DNA of 64,000 nt from Pseudomonadota bacterium (GTDB taxonomy: Bacteria > Pseudomonadota > Alphaproteobacteria > SHVP01): contig JAQBYN010000003.1 of the NCBI GenBank assembly GCA_027622715.1, positions 62,001 through 126,000 on the forward strand. The letters run 5' to 3'. Each line of letters opens with the position of its first letter. Within the stretch, counting starts at the first letter, position 1. This document shows, one piece after another, positions 52,755-62,000 of this stretch. A model generated the notes under the pieces. The model was not told the DNA's origin and did not search any database. It saw only the letters and a program-made list of their open reading frames with translations. The translations under genes and the position numbers were made by a program.

Positions 52755-55700
52755 CTACTCCGCAGCATCGAGCTGGGGCAGCGGGCTATCCAGTTGTTGT
52801 AGCAGGTCAGTGCGTCGCTTGTTTGTTGCCTCGATGCTCTCGCGCTTGATCGGTCCGAATCCGCGAATGTCATTTGGCAGTTGTGCGAGTGCGACCGCGA
52901 CAGAATGATTCCCTTCAGAAAGTTTGCCGGCTATTTCGCCGACCATCGCTTCGAAATCCTTGATCAGTTGCCGCTCGAGGCGGCGCTCCTCGAGATAGCC
53001 GAAGGGATCGAAGCGGGTGCCGCGAAGGCCGCGAAACTTCGCGAGCAATCGGAAAAGCGAAAGCATCCAGGGTCCGAACGTTGCTTTCTGTGGCCGGCCA
53101 CTGGCCGGGTCGGGCCGGGCCAGGAATGGCGGTGCGAGATGGAATTTGACCCGGTAGGGCCCGACAAACTGCTTGGCGACATCGTGCAGAAAGGTGCTCT
53201 CGGCGAACAAGCGGGCGACCTCATACTCGTCTTTGTAAGCCATTAGTTTGAACGCGCCCTTCGCCACCGCAAGAGCGAAATCCTTGGTGTGCGGCGTCAC
53301 CGACTGTTCGGCGGATTCGGCGCCGGCCACGAGGCGGCGATAACGATCTGCATAGGCCGTGTTTTGATAGTCGGTCAAAAAGGCCGCGCGGCGCTCGACC
53401 ACCGCGTGAAGTGTGGTGTCGATTGGTTCGGGAGCTCCATTCTCTTCGGAATCGAATGCAGTTGGATCTGCGGCGGCGAGCCGGCCCGCGTCGAACACGC
53501 GCTTGTTCGTCTCCACCGACACCCCGTTCAGTTCGATGGCGCGGGTCAGTGAGTCCAGGGAGACCGGAATGCGGCCATGCTCGAAGGCATAACCCAAGAG
53601 AAAGATGTTGGTCGCGATGGAATCGCCAAAAAGCCGCGTCGCGATGGCGGTCGCATCGATAAATTTGGTATTCGCTTCACCGGCTGCGAGGACGATTTCC
53701 GACTTCAACTGACCGGCATTCAGTTCGAAATCCCGGTTGAGGGTGAAGTCCGCCGTCGGTGTCTCGTGGCTGTTGACGAGCGCCCAGGTCCGTCCATTTT
53801 CAATAGTGTTGATGACGTCGGGATTGGCGGCAACGACAAGATCGGCACCCAAGATCAGGTCGGCGCCGCCGGTATCGATGCGCACGGCGTTGAGGTCCTC
53901 GGGCTTGGGCGCGATGCGAATGTGACTGGTCACGGCGCCGCCCTTTTGCGCCAACCCGGTTTGATCCAGAACGGTGACGCCCTTGCCGTCGAGATGCGCG
54001 GCCATGCCGATCAACGCACCAATCGTGATGACCCCGGTGCCACCGACGCCGGTAACGACGATTCCAACCGGATTCGTCAGGGGTGTTGTTTTTGGTGCCG
54101 GTAGGGTGCCGACGGCGTCGAGTGCCGGTAGCGCACGTTCCTCTTTACGCAGGGTGCCGCCCTCGATCGTGACAAAACTGGGACAGAAGCCTTCGATGCA
54201 CGAATAGTCCTTGTTGCAGGACGATTGGTCGATCGCGCGTTTGCGGCCGAATTCGGTTTCGACCGGCACGACGGATAGGCAATTGGATTGCACCGAACAA
54301 TCGCCGCAGCCTTCGCAAACCAATTCGTTGATGAAAACGCGTTTCGCCGGATCCGGGTAAGTGCCGCGCTTCCGTCGCCGGCGCTTCTCGGCGGCGCAGG
54401 TTTGGTCGTAAATCATCACGGTGACACCCGGCGTCGCGCGCAATTCTCGCTGAACCGGATCGAGCGAATCGCGGTGATGAATGGTCGTGCCCGCCGGGAA
54501 GATGCTCGGGTTGGTGTATTTCTCGGGTTCATCCGAGACAACGGCAATACGATCGACGCCCTCGGCGCGGACGATCTGGGCGAAGCGTTCGACGCCGGGG
54601 TTGCCGTCCGGCGGTTGCCCACCCGTCATCGCGACCGCGTCGTTAAAGAGAATCTTGTAGGTAATGTTGACGCCAGCGGCGAGCGCTTGGCGGATGGCTA
54701 GGCTCCCGGAATGGATGAATGTGCCGTCGCCTAGGTTGGCGAACACGTGCTCGGTCCGGGTAAACGGCGCTTGCCCGACCCACGACGCGCCTTCACCACC
54801 CATCTGAGTAAAGGTGGCGGTGTTTCGGTCCATCGACAGCGCCATGTAGTGGCAGCCGATACCGGCCAGTGCCCGACTGCCGTCGGGCACCTTGGTCGAC
54901 CGGTTGTGCGGGCAGCCCGAGCAAAAATAGGGTGCACGGGCACTCACCGGCGCCTGATTCCGGCGCCGATCGTGGCGTGCAGCGAGATAGTCAAGACGGT
55001 CCCGGATCGTCGGGTCGTTTGCAAAACGCAGCAACCGATTCCCTACGAACTGTGCGACTTCACCAGGTGAGAGAATCCCCGCCGTGCACAGAACCCGTTG
55101 GCCTTCTTGGTCGTATTTGCCGATCACCCGCGGGCGGCGCGATTCAGGCAGATCGTAAAGCTGGGCTTTGACCTGATCCTCGAGTAGCGGGCGTTTCTCC
55201 TCGATAACTAAGATTTCCTCAAGACCGCGCGCAAACGACAGCAAGCCGACGCTATCCAAAGGCCAACTCATGCCGATCTTGAAGACGCGGATACCGAGCG
55301 CCGCTGCGCGTTGATCGTCGATGCCCAGTGTGTTGAGCGCCTGCCGCACGTCGAGATAAGCCTTGCCGGTCGTGATGATACCAAGGCGCGGGGTTGGCGA
55401 ATCCATTACGACTTTGTCGAAATTGTTGGCTCGGGCAAATGCTTTGACGGCAAACCGTTTGTGGTCGTGGAGGCGGGCCTCCTGCTCTAGGGGCGGGTCG
55501 GGCCAGCGAATGTTGAGCCCTCCCGGCGGCAACTCGTAGTCGGTGGGCGTCGCAATCTCCAGCCGGTGGGGGTCGATAAGGACGCTGGCCGAACTCTCGA
55601 CGGTGTCCGCGACTGCCGTGAATCCAACCCAGATACCGGTATAGCGGGACATCGCCCACCCGAGCAGTCCAAAGTCGATGTAATCCTGCACCCCGGCCGG

Positions 55701-56213
55701 ATTAATCACCGGCACCATGGCGCCGACCAGGGCATGATCGCTTTGATGCGCCAGGGTCGAAGACACGGCTCCGTGATCGTCGCCCGCTAAGACGAGGACG
55801 CCGCCATGCGCGGACGTGCCGGCGGCATTGCCGTGCTTGATCGCGTCCATCGCCCGGTCGAGGCCCGGGCCTTTGCCGTACCAAATCGAGAAGACGCCGT
55901 CATAGCGGGCGCCGTCGAACAGATTTGTTTGCTGCGATCCCCACACCGCCGTGGCCGCGAGTTCTTCGTTGATTCCGGGTTGAAAGCGAATGTGATTCGC
56001 GTCGAGGAATGGTTGGGCGCGCCACAGGTTGAGGTCATAGCCACCAAGGGGCGATCCGCGATATCCGGAAATGAATCCGGCTGTATTCAATCCGGCGCGC
56101 AAGTCGCGCTGGCGTTGCATCATGGGCAACCGGATGAGCGCTTGAGTGCCCGTTAAGTAGACACGCCCGGAATCGAGCGTGTACTTATCGTCAAGGCTGG
56201 CCGCGACCGTCAT
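52755..56213 (-). CDS. Fused indolepyruvate:ferredoxin oxidoreductase
   Basis: A 1152 aa 2-oxoacid:acceptor oxidoreductase with IorA- and IorB-like parts in one chain; it decarboxylates aryl or branched 2-oxo acids to acyl-CoA. Order seen: pyrimidine-binding domain (1-420; GYRGSPLGGYD), TPP-binding domain (to about 640; IGCHYMALSMDRN, FANLGDGTFIHSG), a Cys-rich ferredoxin-like region (CEGCGDCSVQSNC and CNKDYSCIEGFCP), the gamma Rossmann-like domain (VTGVGGTGVITIGALIG, then TGLAQKGGAVTSHIR), and a C-terminal DUF6537-like segment. It is typical of proteobacterial aromatic amino acid or phenylacetate-related catabolism. Confidence 0.93.
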   Translation of the reverse strand: MTVAASLDDKYTLDSGRVYLTGTQALIRLPMMQRQRDLRAGLNTAGFISGYRGSPLGGYDLNLWRAQPFLDANHIRFQPGINEELAATAVWGSQQTNLFDGARYDGVFSIWYGKGPGLDRAMDAIKHGNAAGTSAHGGVLVLAGDDHGAVSSTLAHQSDHALVGAMVPVINPAGVQDYIDFGLLGWAMSRYTGIWVGFTAVADTVESSASVLIDPHRLEIATPTDYELPPGGLNIRWPDPPLEQEARLHDHKRFAVKAFARANNFDKVVMDSPTPRLGIITTGKAYLDVRQALNTLGIDDQRAAALGIRVFKIGMSWPLDSVGLLSFARGLEEILVIEEKRPLLEDQVKAQLYDLPESRRPRVIGKYDQEGQRVLCTAGILSPGEVAQFVGNRLLRFANDPTIRDRLDYLAARHDRRRNQAPVSARAPYFCSGCPHNRSTKVPDGSRALAGIGCHYMALSMDRNTATFTQMGGEGASWVGQAPFTRTEHVFANLGDGTFIHSGSLAIRQALAAGVNITYKILFNDAVAMTGGQPPDGNPGVERFAQIVRAEGVDRIAVVSDEPEKYTNPSIFPAGTTIHHRDSLDPVQRELRATPGVTVMIYDQTCAAEKRRRRKRGTYPDPAKRVFINELVCEGCGDCSVQSNCLSVVPVETEFGRKRAIDQSSCNKDYSCIEGFCPSFVTIEGGTLRKEERALPALDAVGTLPAPKTTPLTNPVGIVVTGVGGTGVITIGALIGMAAHLDGKGVTVLDQTGLAQKGGAVTSHIRIAPKPEDLNAVRIDTGGADLILGADLVVAANPDVINTIENGRTWALVNSHETPTADFTLNRDFELNAGQLKSEIVLAAGEANTKFIDATAIATRLFGDSIATNIFLLGYAFEHGRIPVSLDSLTRAIELNGVSVETNKRVFDAGRLAAADPTAFDSEENGAPEPIDTTLHAVVERRAAFLTDYQNTAYADRYRRLVAGAESAEQSVTPHTKDFALAVAKGAFKLMAYKDEYEVARLFAESTFLHDVAKQFVGPYRVKFHLAPPFLARPDPASGRPQKATFGPWMLSLFRLLAKFRGLRGTRFDPFGYLEERRLERQLIKDFEAMVGEIAGKLSEGNHSVAVALAQLPNDIRGFGPIKRESIEATNKRRTDLLQQLDSPLPQLDAAE

Positions 56214-56377
56214 CGGATCTGCTCCACCGAATTTAGGTAAGAATTATCGACCGTTATTGCAATACGGCGTCCGGATTGGGATTGTAGCCCAGAGGTCCGG
56301 CTGATGCCCGATCCGGCGCGTGATTTTGGCAGTTCCAGGCGCTAAGGTGCCCGCGCCCAAAAAGTGAGCAGTTTTGT

Positions 56378-57349
56378 ATGGCGATCGTTGTGACCGGCGC
56401 TGCCGGATTCATCGGCTTTCACGTAAGCCGAGCTTTGTTGGACCGCGGCGAACGCGTCATCGGCGTGGATTCGATGAACACGTACTACGACCCCGAATTA
56501 AAGAAGGCTCGGCTCGCCCAGCTGACCTCGAACGATGCCTTTACATTCCTTAAGCACGACATTTCGACGCCAACTTGTTTTGAAGAACTCGCCAAGCACG
56601 ATGGTGTAACCGGCGTGGTGCACCTGGCGGCCCAGGCCGGCGTGCGGTATTCGATCGAGAATCCGTTCGCCTATGTCGAGGCGAACCTTGTCGGTCATGT
56701 TCGGATGCTCGAATACTGTCGCACCTTGCCCGATCTGGAACACCTCGTTTATGCTAGTTCGAGTTCAGTTTATGGCGGCAATACCAAGCTCCCGTTTTCC
56801 ATTGAGGACCGGGTTGATCAACCGATCTCGCTCTACGCCGCGACCAAACGGGCCGACGAATTACTGAGCTACAGCTACAGTCATCTTTTTGATATGCCAC
56901 AGACGGGTTTGCGCTTTTTTACGGTTTATGGCCCCTGGGGCCGTCCGGACATGGCGCTGTTCTCGTTTGCGAAAGCGATCCTAAGCGGCGAACCCATTCA
57001 CGTTTTCAACCGCGGCAACATGGTTCGCGATTTCACCTATATCGACGATATTGTCGCTGGGATTCTCGCGGCGCTGGATCGCCCGCCCGCGAAAAATGGC
57101 GGCGCGCCGCACCGCGTCTATAACCTCGGCAATAGCATGCCGGAGCCATTGCTCGGCGTTATCGAGGTCTTGGAAGAAGCTTTGGGGAAGAAGGCGGAGA
57201 AAATCTTCGAACCGATGCAGCCAGGCGATGTTAGGGAGACCTCCGCGGACATCACGGAGACTTGCCGGGACCTCGGCTATGAGCCGCTGACCCCCATTTC
57301 TGTGGGCGTGCCGCAGTTCGTCGCGTGGTATCTCGAGTATCATGCCTAA
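56378..57349 (+). CDS. NAD-dependent epimerase (UDP-glucuronate 4-epimerase-like)
   Basis: Extended SDR of 323 aa acting on nucleotide sugars. NAD loop VTGAAGFIGFHVS at 5-17, D-S-M-N-T-Y-Y-D as in UDP-glucuronate 4-epimerases, the active-site Ser in YASSSSVYG, Y-x3-K in SLYAATKRAD, and RFFTVYGPWGRPDMALF. The enzyme would supply UDP-galacturonate for surface polysaccharide. No other polysaccharide genes are in the window. Overlaps the next gene by 8 bp. Confidence 0.92.
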   Translation: MAIVVTGAAGFIGFHVSRALLDRGERVIGVDSMNTYYDPELKKARLAQLTSNDAFTFLKHDISTPTCFEELAKHDGVTGVVHLAAQAGVRYSIENPFAYVEANLVGHVRMLEYCRTLPDLEHLVYASSSSVYGGNTKLPFSIEDRVDQPISLYAATKRADELLSYSYSHLFDMPQTGLRFFTVYGPWGRPDMALFSFAKAILSGEPIHVFNRGNMVRDFTYIDDIVAGILAALDRPPAKNGGAPHRVYNLGNSMPEPLLGVIEVLEEALGKKAEKIFEPMQPGDVRETSADITETCRDLGYEPLTPISVGVPQFVAWYLEYHA

Positions 57350-57797
57350 TCCAGTCACTGCGGGTTCGCCCGAACCGGCGATCGCGCTGGATATCATCAA
57401 GCAGTTCGGCGGCGAGATCCCCTTTCTAAAAGCGCTCTCGACGACGGTCGATTTTCTCGATCGCGGCCGTTGTGGATTGTCGGTGCCTTGGGGCGAGAAC
57501 CTAGTGGGTGACGCGTCGACCGGGACTGTTCATGGCGGCGTCATCACCACATTGCTGGATTCGGCGTCAGGGATGGCCGTGTTTTCGGTTATTCCGAGAT
57601 TGATGCAGATCGCGACGCTGGACTTGCGGATCGACTATTTACGTCCCGGGGCGCCACATATCGATATCAAAGCCGAAGCTGACTGTTACCGCATAAGCAA
57701 GAACGTTGCCTTTGTCCGCGGTCGCGCATTCCAGGACGGGGACCGCGAAATAGCTAGCAGTCTGGCCACCTTTATGCTCGATTCTAGCTCGCTCTAG
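57342..57797 (+). CDS. PaaI-like hotdog thioesterase (first of tandem pair)
   Basis: A 151 aa hotdog-fold protein. HGGVITTLLDSASGMAV (H64-G65-G66 and D73) carries the PaaI-type catalytic loop with the Asp base. Acts on acyl- or aryl-CoA thioesters. ATG 57342 overlaps the epimerase stop by 8 bp, and its own stop lies 2 bp before the next ATG. Paired with the 144 aa paralogue that follows. Confidence 0.9.
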   Translation: MPNPVTAGSPEPAIALDIIKQFGGEIPFLKALSTTVDFLDRGRCGLSVPWGENLVGDASTGTVHGGVITTLLDSASGMAVFSVIPRLMQIATLDLRIDYLRPGAPHIDIKAEADCYRISKNVAFVRGRAFQDGDREIASSLATFMLDSSSL

Positions 57798-57799
57798 TG

Positions 57800-58234
57800 A
57801 TGCCTGATTATCTCGAACAGCTGCGAGACGCCAAGGCGCGGCGTGCCCCACAAGACATGATTCGTGCGATTCCCTATCTCGACTTCCTCGGGGTTACCGT
57901 TCGAGAAGAAGAGGGCGATCTTATTTGCGTTCTGCCCTTCCAAGACAAGCTCGTTGGTAATCTGACGTTGCCGGCGCTCCATGGCGGCGTCATAGGAAGC
58001 TTGTTGGAGAGCGTGGCGCTCCTTCAGCTCATATGGACGCTGGATAACGCGACCCTGCCGCGAACGATCAACACCTCCTTGGACTTCCTGCGGACCGGGC
58101 AGGCAAAAGAGACCTATGCGCGGGGTCGAATCACCAAGCAGGGACGCCGCGTAGCAAACGTGCGCGCTGAGGCTTGGCAAGACGGTCCGTCTCGCCCGAT
58201 CGCTGCTGCGCACGGTCATTTTCTCCTCGGCTGA
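57800..58234 (+). CDS. PaaI-like hotdog thioesterase (second of tandem pair)
   Basis: A 144 aa hotdog protein. The loop is LHGGVIGSLLESVALLQL, with H61 and Glu at position 70 in place of the Asp of its neighbour. It also has LDFLRTGQAKETYARGRI, as seen in PaaI proteins. It may form a homo- or hetero-oligomer with the preceding gene's product, one active and one altered half, though that is only an idea from the pairing. A GTG one codon earlier overlaps the previous stop. pepF begins 24 bp later. Confidence 0.9.
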   Translation: MPDYLEQLRDAKARRAPQDMIRAIPYLDFLGVTVREEEGDLICVLPFQDKLVGNLTLPALHGGVIGSLLESVALLQLIWTLDNATLPRTINTSLDFLRTGQAKETYARGRITKQGRRVANVRAEAWQDGPSRPIAAAHGHFLLG

Positions 58235-58258
58235 ACACAACGGAACGTCGTCGCGCTT

Positions 58259-60046
58259 ATGACAACTACTGAAATCCATGACGGCCTGCCAACGTGGGAT
58301 CTTTCTGATCTCTATTCATCGCCTGAGTCGCCCGAACTGCAGCGCGATCTAAACGCCCTGATTGGCGATGTTGAGCGCTTTGGGCTGACCTACGAAGGCA
58401 AAGTTGGCGCGCTCGATCCAGGTGCGTTCACCCAAGCCGTTGAGGTGTATGAAAGCATCCAAGAAGCGCTCGGAAAGATCGGGAGCTATGCGCAGCTCCT
58501 GCGCGCCGGCGACCTGAACGATCCGGCAACCTCAAAATTCGCACAAGACGTCGGCGAGCGGTTGAACGCTATTTCGTCCGACTTGATTTTCTTTACGCTC
58601 GAGATCAACCGGATCGACGACGCGCTGCTTTCCGACCTGTTGCAGGATGAGGCGGGCGGGAAGTACCGGTCGTGGATCGAAAATATCAGAGTCTATCGTC
58701 CGCACGAATTGTCGGACGACTTAGAAAAACTCTTCCACGAAAAAGCGGTGACCGGTGCCGATGGATGGGGTCGGCTTTTTGACGAGACACTTGCGGCATC
58801 GCGTTACCAAGTTGGCGACGAGGCGTTCACGCTGGAGCGAACGCTCAACCTTCTTGCCGATTCCGATCGTGACAAGCGCAAATGCGCAGCGGCGGCGCTC
58901 ACCGCGACGTTTGATGAAAAAGCACCGCTCTTCGCGCTTGTCACCAACGTTTTGGCCAAAGACAAGGAAATCGAGGACAGATGGCGGCATTTTTCATTGC
59001 CGGCCTCCTCGCGGCACCTTGCCAATCTGGTCGAGCCAGAAGTGGTCGACGCGCTGGAGGACGCGGTGGTCGCCGCTTTTTCACGAACCTCGCATCGCTA
59101 TTACGCGCTGAAGGCCCGCTGGCTGGGCATCGAGAAGCTCAAACACTTCGATCGTAACGCGCCATTACCCCAGTCCGACGACAGTCTGATTCCGTGGGAA
59201 AGCGCAAGCGATATCGTGTTGGGCGCCTATGGCCGTTTCTCGACGGAACTGGCGCAAATTGGACGCCAGTTCTTCGATGGTGCCTGGATCGACGCCGAGC
59301 CCCGGCCCGGCAAGTCACCCGGTGCGTTCGCCCACCCAACGGTGCCATCGGCACATCCCTACTTGTTGCTCAACTATCAGGGCAAAGTCAGGGACGTCAT
59401 GACGTTGGCGCATGAGCTTGGCCATGGGGTCCACCAGGTACTGGCCGGACCACAAGGGGCGCTGATGGCCGATACGCCGCTCACGCTGGCGGAAACTGCG
59501 TCGGTTTTCGGCGAACAACTGGTGTTTCGTGCGCTGCTTGATGCCCAAACCGATCCGGTGCGCCGCATGCACATGTTGGCCGCTAAGGTTGAAGACATGA
59601 TCAACACGGTCGTTCGGCAGATTGCCTTTTACCGCTTCGAAAAGGCCGTCCATGAGGAACGGCGAAACGGCGAAATCACCGCGGCGCGGCTGGGCGACAT
59701 TTGGCTGGCTGTCCAATCCGAGAGCCTGGGCCCTGCGTTCAATCTGGGCGGGGACTACCGCAACTACTGGTGCTACATCCCGCACTTCATCCACTCGCCG
59801 TTCTACGTTTACGCCTACGCATTCGGCGACTGCTTGGTGAATGCCCTCTATGCCGTCTTTCAGAAGGCCGAAACGGGATTTCAGGACCGCTACCTAGAAA
59901 TGTTGCGGGCAGGCGGGACGAAGCGGCACAAGGAGCTGCTCGAGCCATTCGGGTTGGATGCATCGGACCCGGCGTTTTGGCAGCAGGGCCTCGATCTTAT
60001 TGCCGGGTTTATTGACGAGTTGGAACGGATCGAAGGGCAAAGCTAA
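58259..60046 (+). CDS. pepF: Oligoendopeptidase F family metallopeptidase (M3)
   Basis: A 595 aa zinc peptidase of family M3B. The HEXXH motif is in MTLAHELGHGVHQ, followed by the downstream Glu in LAETASVFGEQL. The N-terminal domain runs from WDLSDLYSSPESPELQRD to about 200. These enzymes degrade oligopeptides in the cytoplasm. ATG 58259. Its stop TAA overlaps the next ATG by one base (TAATG). Confidence 0.95.
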   Translation: MTTTEIHDGLPTWDLSDLYSSPESPELQRDLNALIGDVERFGLTYEGKVGALDPGAFTQAVEVYESIQEALGKIGSYAQLLRAGDLNDPATSKFAQDVGERLNAISSDLIFFTLEINRIDDALLSDLLQDEAGGKYRSWIENIRVYRPHELSDDLEKLFHEKAVTGADGWGRLFDETLAASRYQVGDEAFTLERTLNLLADSDRDKRKCAAAALTATFDEKAPLFALVTNVLAKDKEIEDRWRHFSLPASSRHLANLVEPEVVDALEDAVVAAFSRTSHRYYALKARWLGIEKLKHFDRNAPLPQSDDSLIPWESASDIVLGAYGRFSTELAQIGRQFFDGAWIDAEPRPGKSPGAFAHPTVPSAHPYLLLNYQGKVRDVMTLAHELGHGVHQVLAGPQGALMADTPLTLAETASVFGEQLVFRALLDAQTDPVRRMHMLAAKVEDMINTVVRQIAFYRFEKAVHEERRNGEITAARLGDIWLAVQSESLGPAFNLGGDYRNYWCYIPHFIHSPFYVYAYAFGDCLVNALYAVFQKAETGFQDRYLEMLRAGGTKRHKELLEPFGLDASDPAFWQQGLDLIAGFIDELERIEGQS

Positions 60047-60291
60047 TGGCTGAAAAGGGTTCGACTGAGTATGAAATACTCGAAACACTCTGCAAAATGC
60101 CGCGCCCCGTAAGGGGAATGTCCGAATCGATGCTGCTCCGTAATTTCAAATCGCTTCGCGCGATCCAGTTGCTGGCCGCCGATGGACTAATCCGTTGTCG
60201 CGGCTGGAACGATGGGCCAGGCGGCGTCTGGGTGCCGACCAGCAAAGGCGAGGCGCTTATCGAGGGGTCGGGCGCGGCCGGCCGGGCATGA
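60046..60291 (+). CDS. Small winged-helix-like protein
   Basis: An 81 aa cytosolic protein coupled to pepF by a TAATG overlap. The sequence has three helices and a wing-like tail: STEYEILETLCKMPRPVRG, LLRNFKSLRAIQLLAADGLI, then RGWNDGPGGVWVPTSKGEAL, which resembles small MarR/PadR-like winged helices. No family is recognised with confidence; DNA binding is possible. Confidence 0.72.
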   Translation: MAEKGSTEYEILETLCKMPRPVRGMSESMLLRNFKSLRAIQLLAADGLIRCRGWNDGPGGVWVPTSKGEALIEGSGAAGRA

Positions 60292-60355
60292 AGGGAATGT
60301 TGATGCCTGGATGGGTCTGCTATAAGACCCCTGCCTAATTGCGAAGGAGCGGGCT

Positions 60356-60484
60356 ATGGCTGAGAACGAACAAATCGACTTACCCCAAAAGCAACAGATG
60401 TGGGCGGGATTCACGCGTTTGGTTCAGTGGGTCGGTGGGCTGACCATTCTGATTCTCGTTCTCATGGCGATTTTCCTCCTTTAA
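60356..60484 (+). CDS. aa3-type cytochrome c oxidase subunit IV
   Basis: A 42-residue mini-protein: soluble head (MAENEQIDLPQKQQMWAGF), then one membrane helix (GGLTILILVLMAIFLL) to the end. This is the small alphaproteobacterial subunit IV of aa3 oxidase. A perfect AAGGAG box lies six bases before ATG 60356. It precedes the transhydrogenase genes by 68 bp, a pairing that recurs in alphaproteobacteria. Not found by length-limited gene calling. Confidence 0.87.
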   Translation: MAENEQIDLPQKQQMWAGFTRLVQWVGGLTILILVLMAIFLL

Positions 60485-60552
60485 GTGGCAGCTGCTTCGC
60501 CCGATAGATCGCGGTTCGCCCGCCTGACCTGCCGCCGGTCCTCGCAGTCGGC

Positions 60553-61701
60553 ATGAAGGTTCTGGTTGTCAAAGAGACGCGGGCGCATGAAAAACGCGTC
60601 GCCGCCACCCCCGATACGGTCAAGAAGTTAGTAGCGCTCGGATGCGTTGTCGCGGTCGAAACCGGCGCTGGCGCCTCGGCCAATATTTCCGACGACTCTT
60701 ACCGTGAATCGGGTGCCGAAGTTGTGGCCGACATTGCCGCCGTTTCGAATGCCGATGTTCTGCTGAAAGTTCAAGCGCCTGATGATCGCGATGGCCGGAA
60801 CGAAAGTGCGTGCTTAAAGAAAGGCGGCCTCCTCATCGGCATGTTGGCGCCGAGCAGTGAACCGGATCGAGTTAAAGCGTATGCGGATCGTGGGATCGTC
60901 GCGATCTCGCTTGAACTGCTTCCGCGTATTACGCGGGCGCAAAGCATGGACGTGCTTTCGTCGCAATCGAATTTGGCCGGGTACAAAGCGGTTCTTGATG
61001 CCGCAAGTGTCTATGGTCGGGCGATGCCGATGATGATGACGGCAGCCGGCACCGTGGCGCCCGCAAAGGTATTCGTCCTCGGCGCCGGGGTTGCCGGCCT
61101 CCAAGCGATCGCAACGGCTCGTCGCCTGGGTGCCGTGGTATCGGCGACCGATGTGCGACCTGTGGCCAAGGAACAGGTCGAATCGCTGGGCGCGAAGTTT
61201 GTCATGGTCGAGTCGCCGGAGGCCGAGAACGCCGAGACCGAAGGGGGCTATGCGCGGGAAATGAGCGCTGAATATCAGCAGCGCCAGCAAGATTTAGTAC
61301 GGGCAACACTGGAAAAATCCGACATTGCGATCTGTACGGCGCTTATTCCAGGCCGTCGGGCGCCGACGTTGATTAACGCTGAAACCGTGCGTGGGATGAA
61401 GCCTGGCGCCGTGATCGTCGATCTGGCGGTCGAACAGGGGGGTAATTGCGAATTGTCGGTTCCAGGCGAGGTAGCTGACGTCGGTGGCGTCAAGATCGTT
61501 GGGTACTTCAACGTGCCCAGTCGCCTGGCAACCGATGCGTCGGCGCTGTACGCCAAGAACTTGCTCAATTTTCTGACGCCCCTGATCGATCAAGAGTCAA
61601 AATCGCTAAATATTGATTGGGACGATGAAATTCTTCAGGCAACGGTGCTGACCCGGGACGGCCAAGTCGTTCATCCCGCATTCTCAGGAAAGGCGTCGTA
61701 G
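60553..61701 (+). CDS. pntAA: Proton-translocating NAD(P) transhydrogenase, subunit alpha part 1
   Basis: NAD(H)-binding soluble domain I of the split transhydrogenase, 382 aa. Related to alanine dehydrogenase: [16 protein letters not shown] and [22 protein letters not shown] near the N-terminus, and the Rossmann loop [24 protein letters not shown]. With PntAB and PntB it couples hydride transfer between NADH and NADP to proton flow across the inner membrane, supplying NADPH. ATG 60553. The stop overlaps the pntAB GTG. Confidence 0.95.
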   Translation: MKVLVVKETRAHEKRVAATPDTVKKLVALGCVVAVETGAGASANISDDSYRESGAEVVADIAAVSNADVLLKVQAPDDRDGRNESACLKKGGLLIGMLAPSSEPDRVKAYADRGIVAISLELLPRITRAQSMDVLSSQSNLAGYKAVLDAASVYGRAMPMMMTAAGTVAPAKVFVLGAGVAGLQAIATARRLGAVVSATDVRPVAKEQVESLGAKFVMVESPEAENAETEGGYAREMSAEYQQRQQDLVRATLEKSDIAICTALIPGRRAPTLINAETVRGMKPGAVIVDLAVEQGGNCELSVPGEVADVGGVKIVGYFNVPSRLATDASALYAKNLLNFLTPLIDQESKSLNIDWDDEILQATVLTRDGQVVHPAFSGKAS

Positions 61702-61997
61702 TGGAAGCGGTCGTAATTGACCCGTTTGTATTTCGCCTGGCGATTTTCGTCCTGGCGATCTTCGTTGGGTACTACGTCGTGTGGAGCGTCACGCCGGCGC
61801 TTCATACGCCACTGATGTCGGTCACGAATGCCATATCCAGCGTCATCATCGTGGGCGCGTTGATTGCCGCCGGGCCTGAGGACATGAGCTTGGCGAAGGT
61901 ATTTGGGTTCGTTGCGATCATCCTGGCGGCAGTGAACATATTCGGCGGATTCGTCGTGACCCAGCGCATGCTTCAAATGTTCAGAAGGAAGAAATAG
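61701..61997 (+). CDS. pntAB: Proton-translocating NAD(P) transhydrogenase, subunit alpha part 2
   Basis: A 98 aa membrane subunit with three or four helices, including [39 protein letters not shown] and [20 protein letters not shown]. This is the membrane segment that in E. coli is fused to the alpha chain. GTG 61701 overlaps the pntAA stop; pntB starts 3 bp after. Confidence 0.94.
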   Translation: MEAVVIDPFVFRLAIFVLAIFVGYYVVWSVTPALHTPLMSVTNAISSVIIVGALIAAGPEDMSLAKVFGFVAIILAAVNIFGGFVVTQRMLQMFRRKK

Positions 61998-62000
61998 CGC

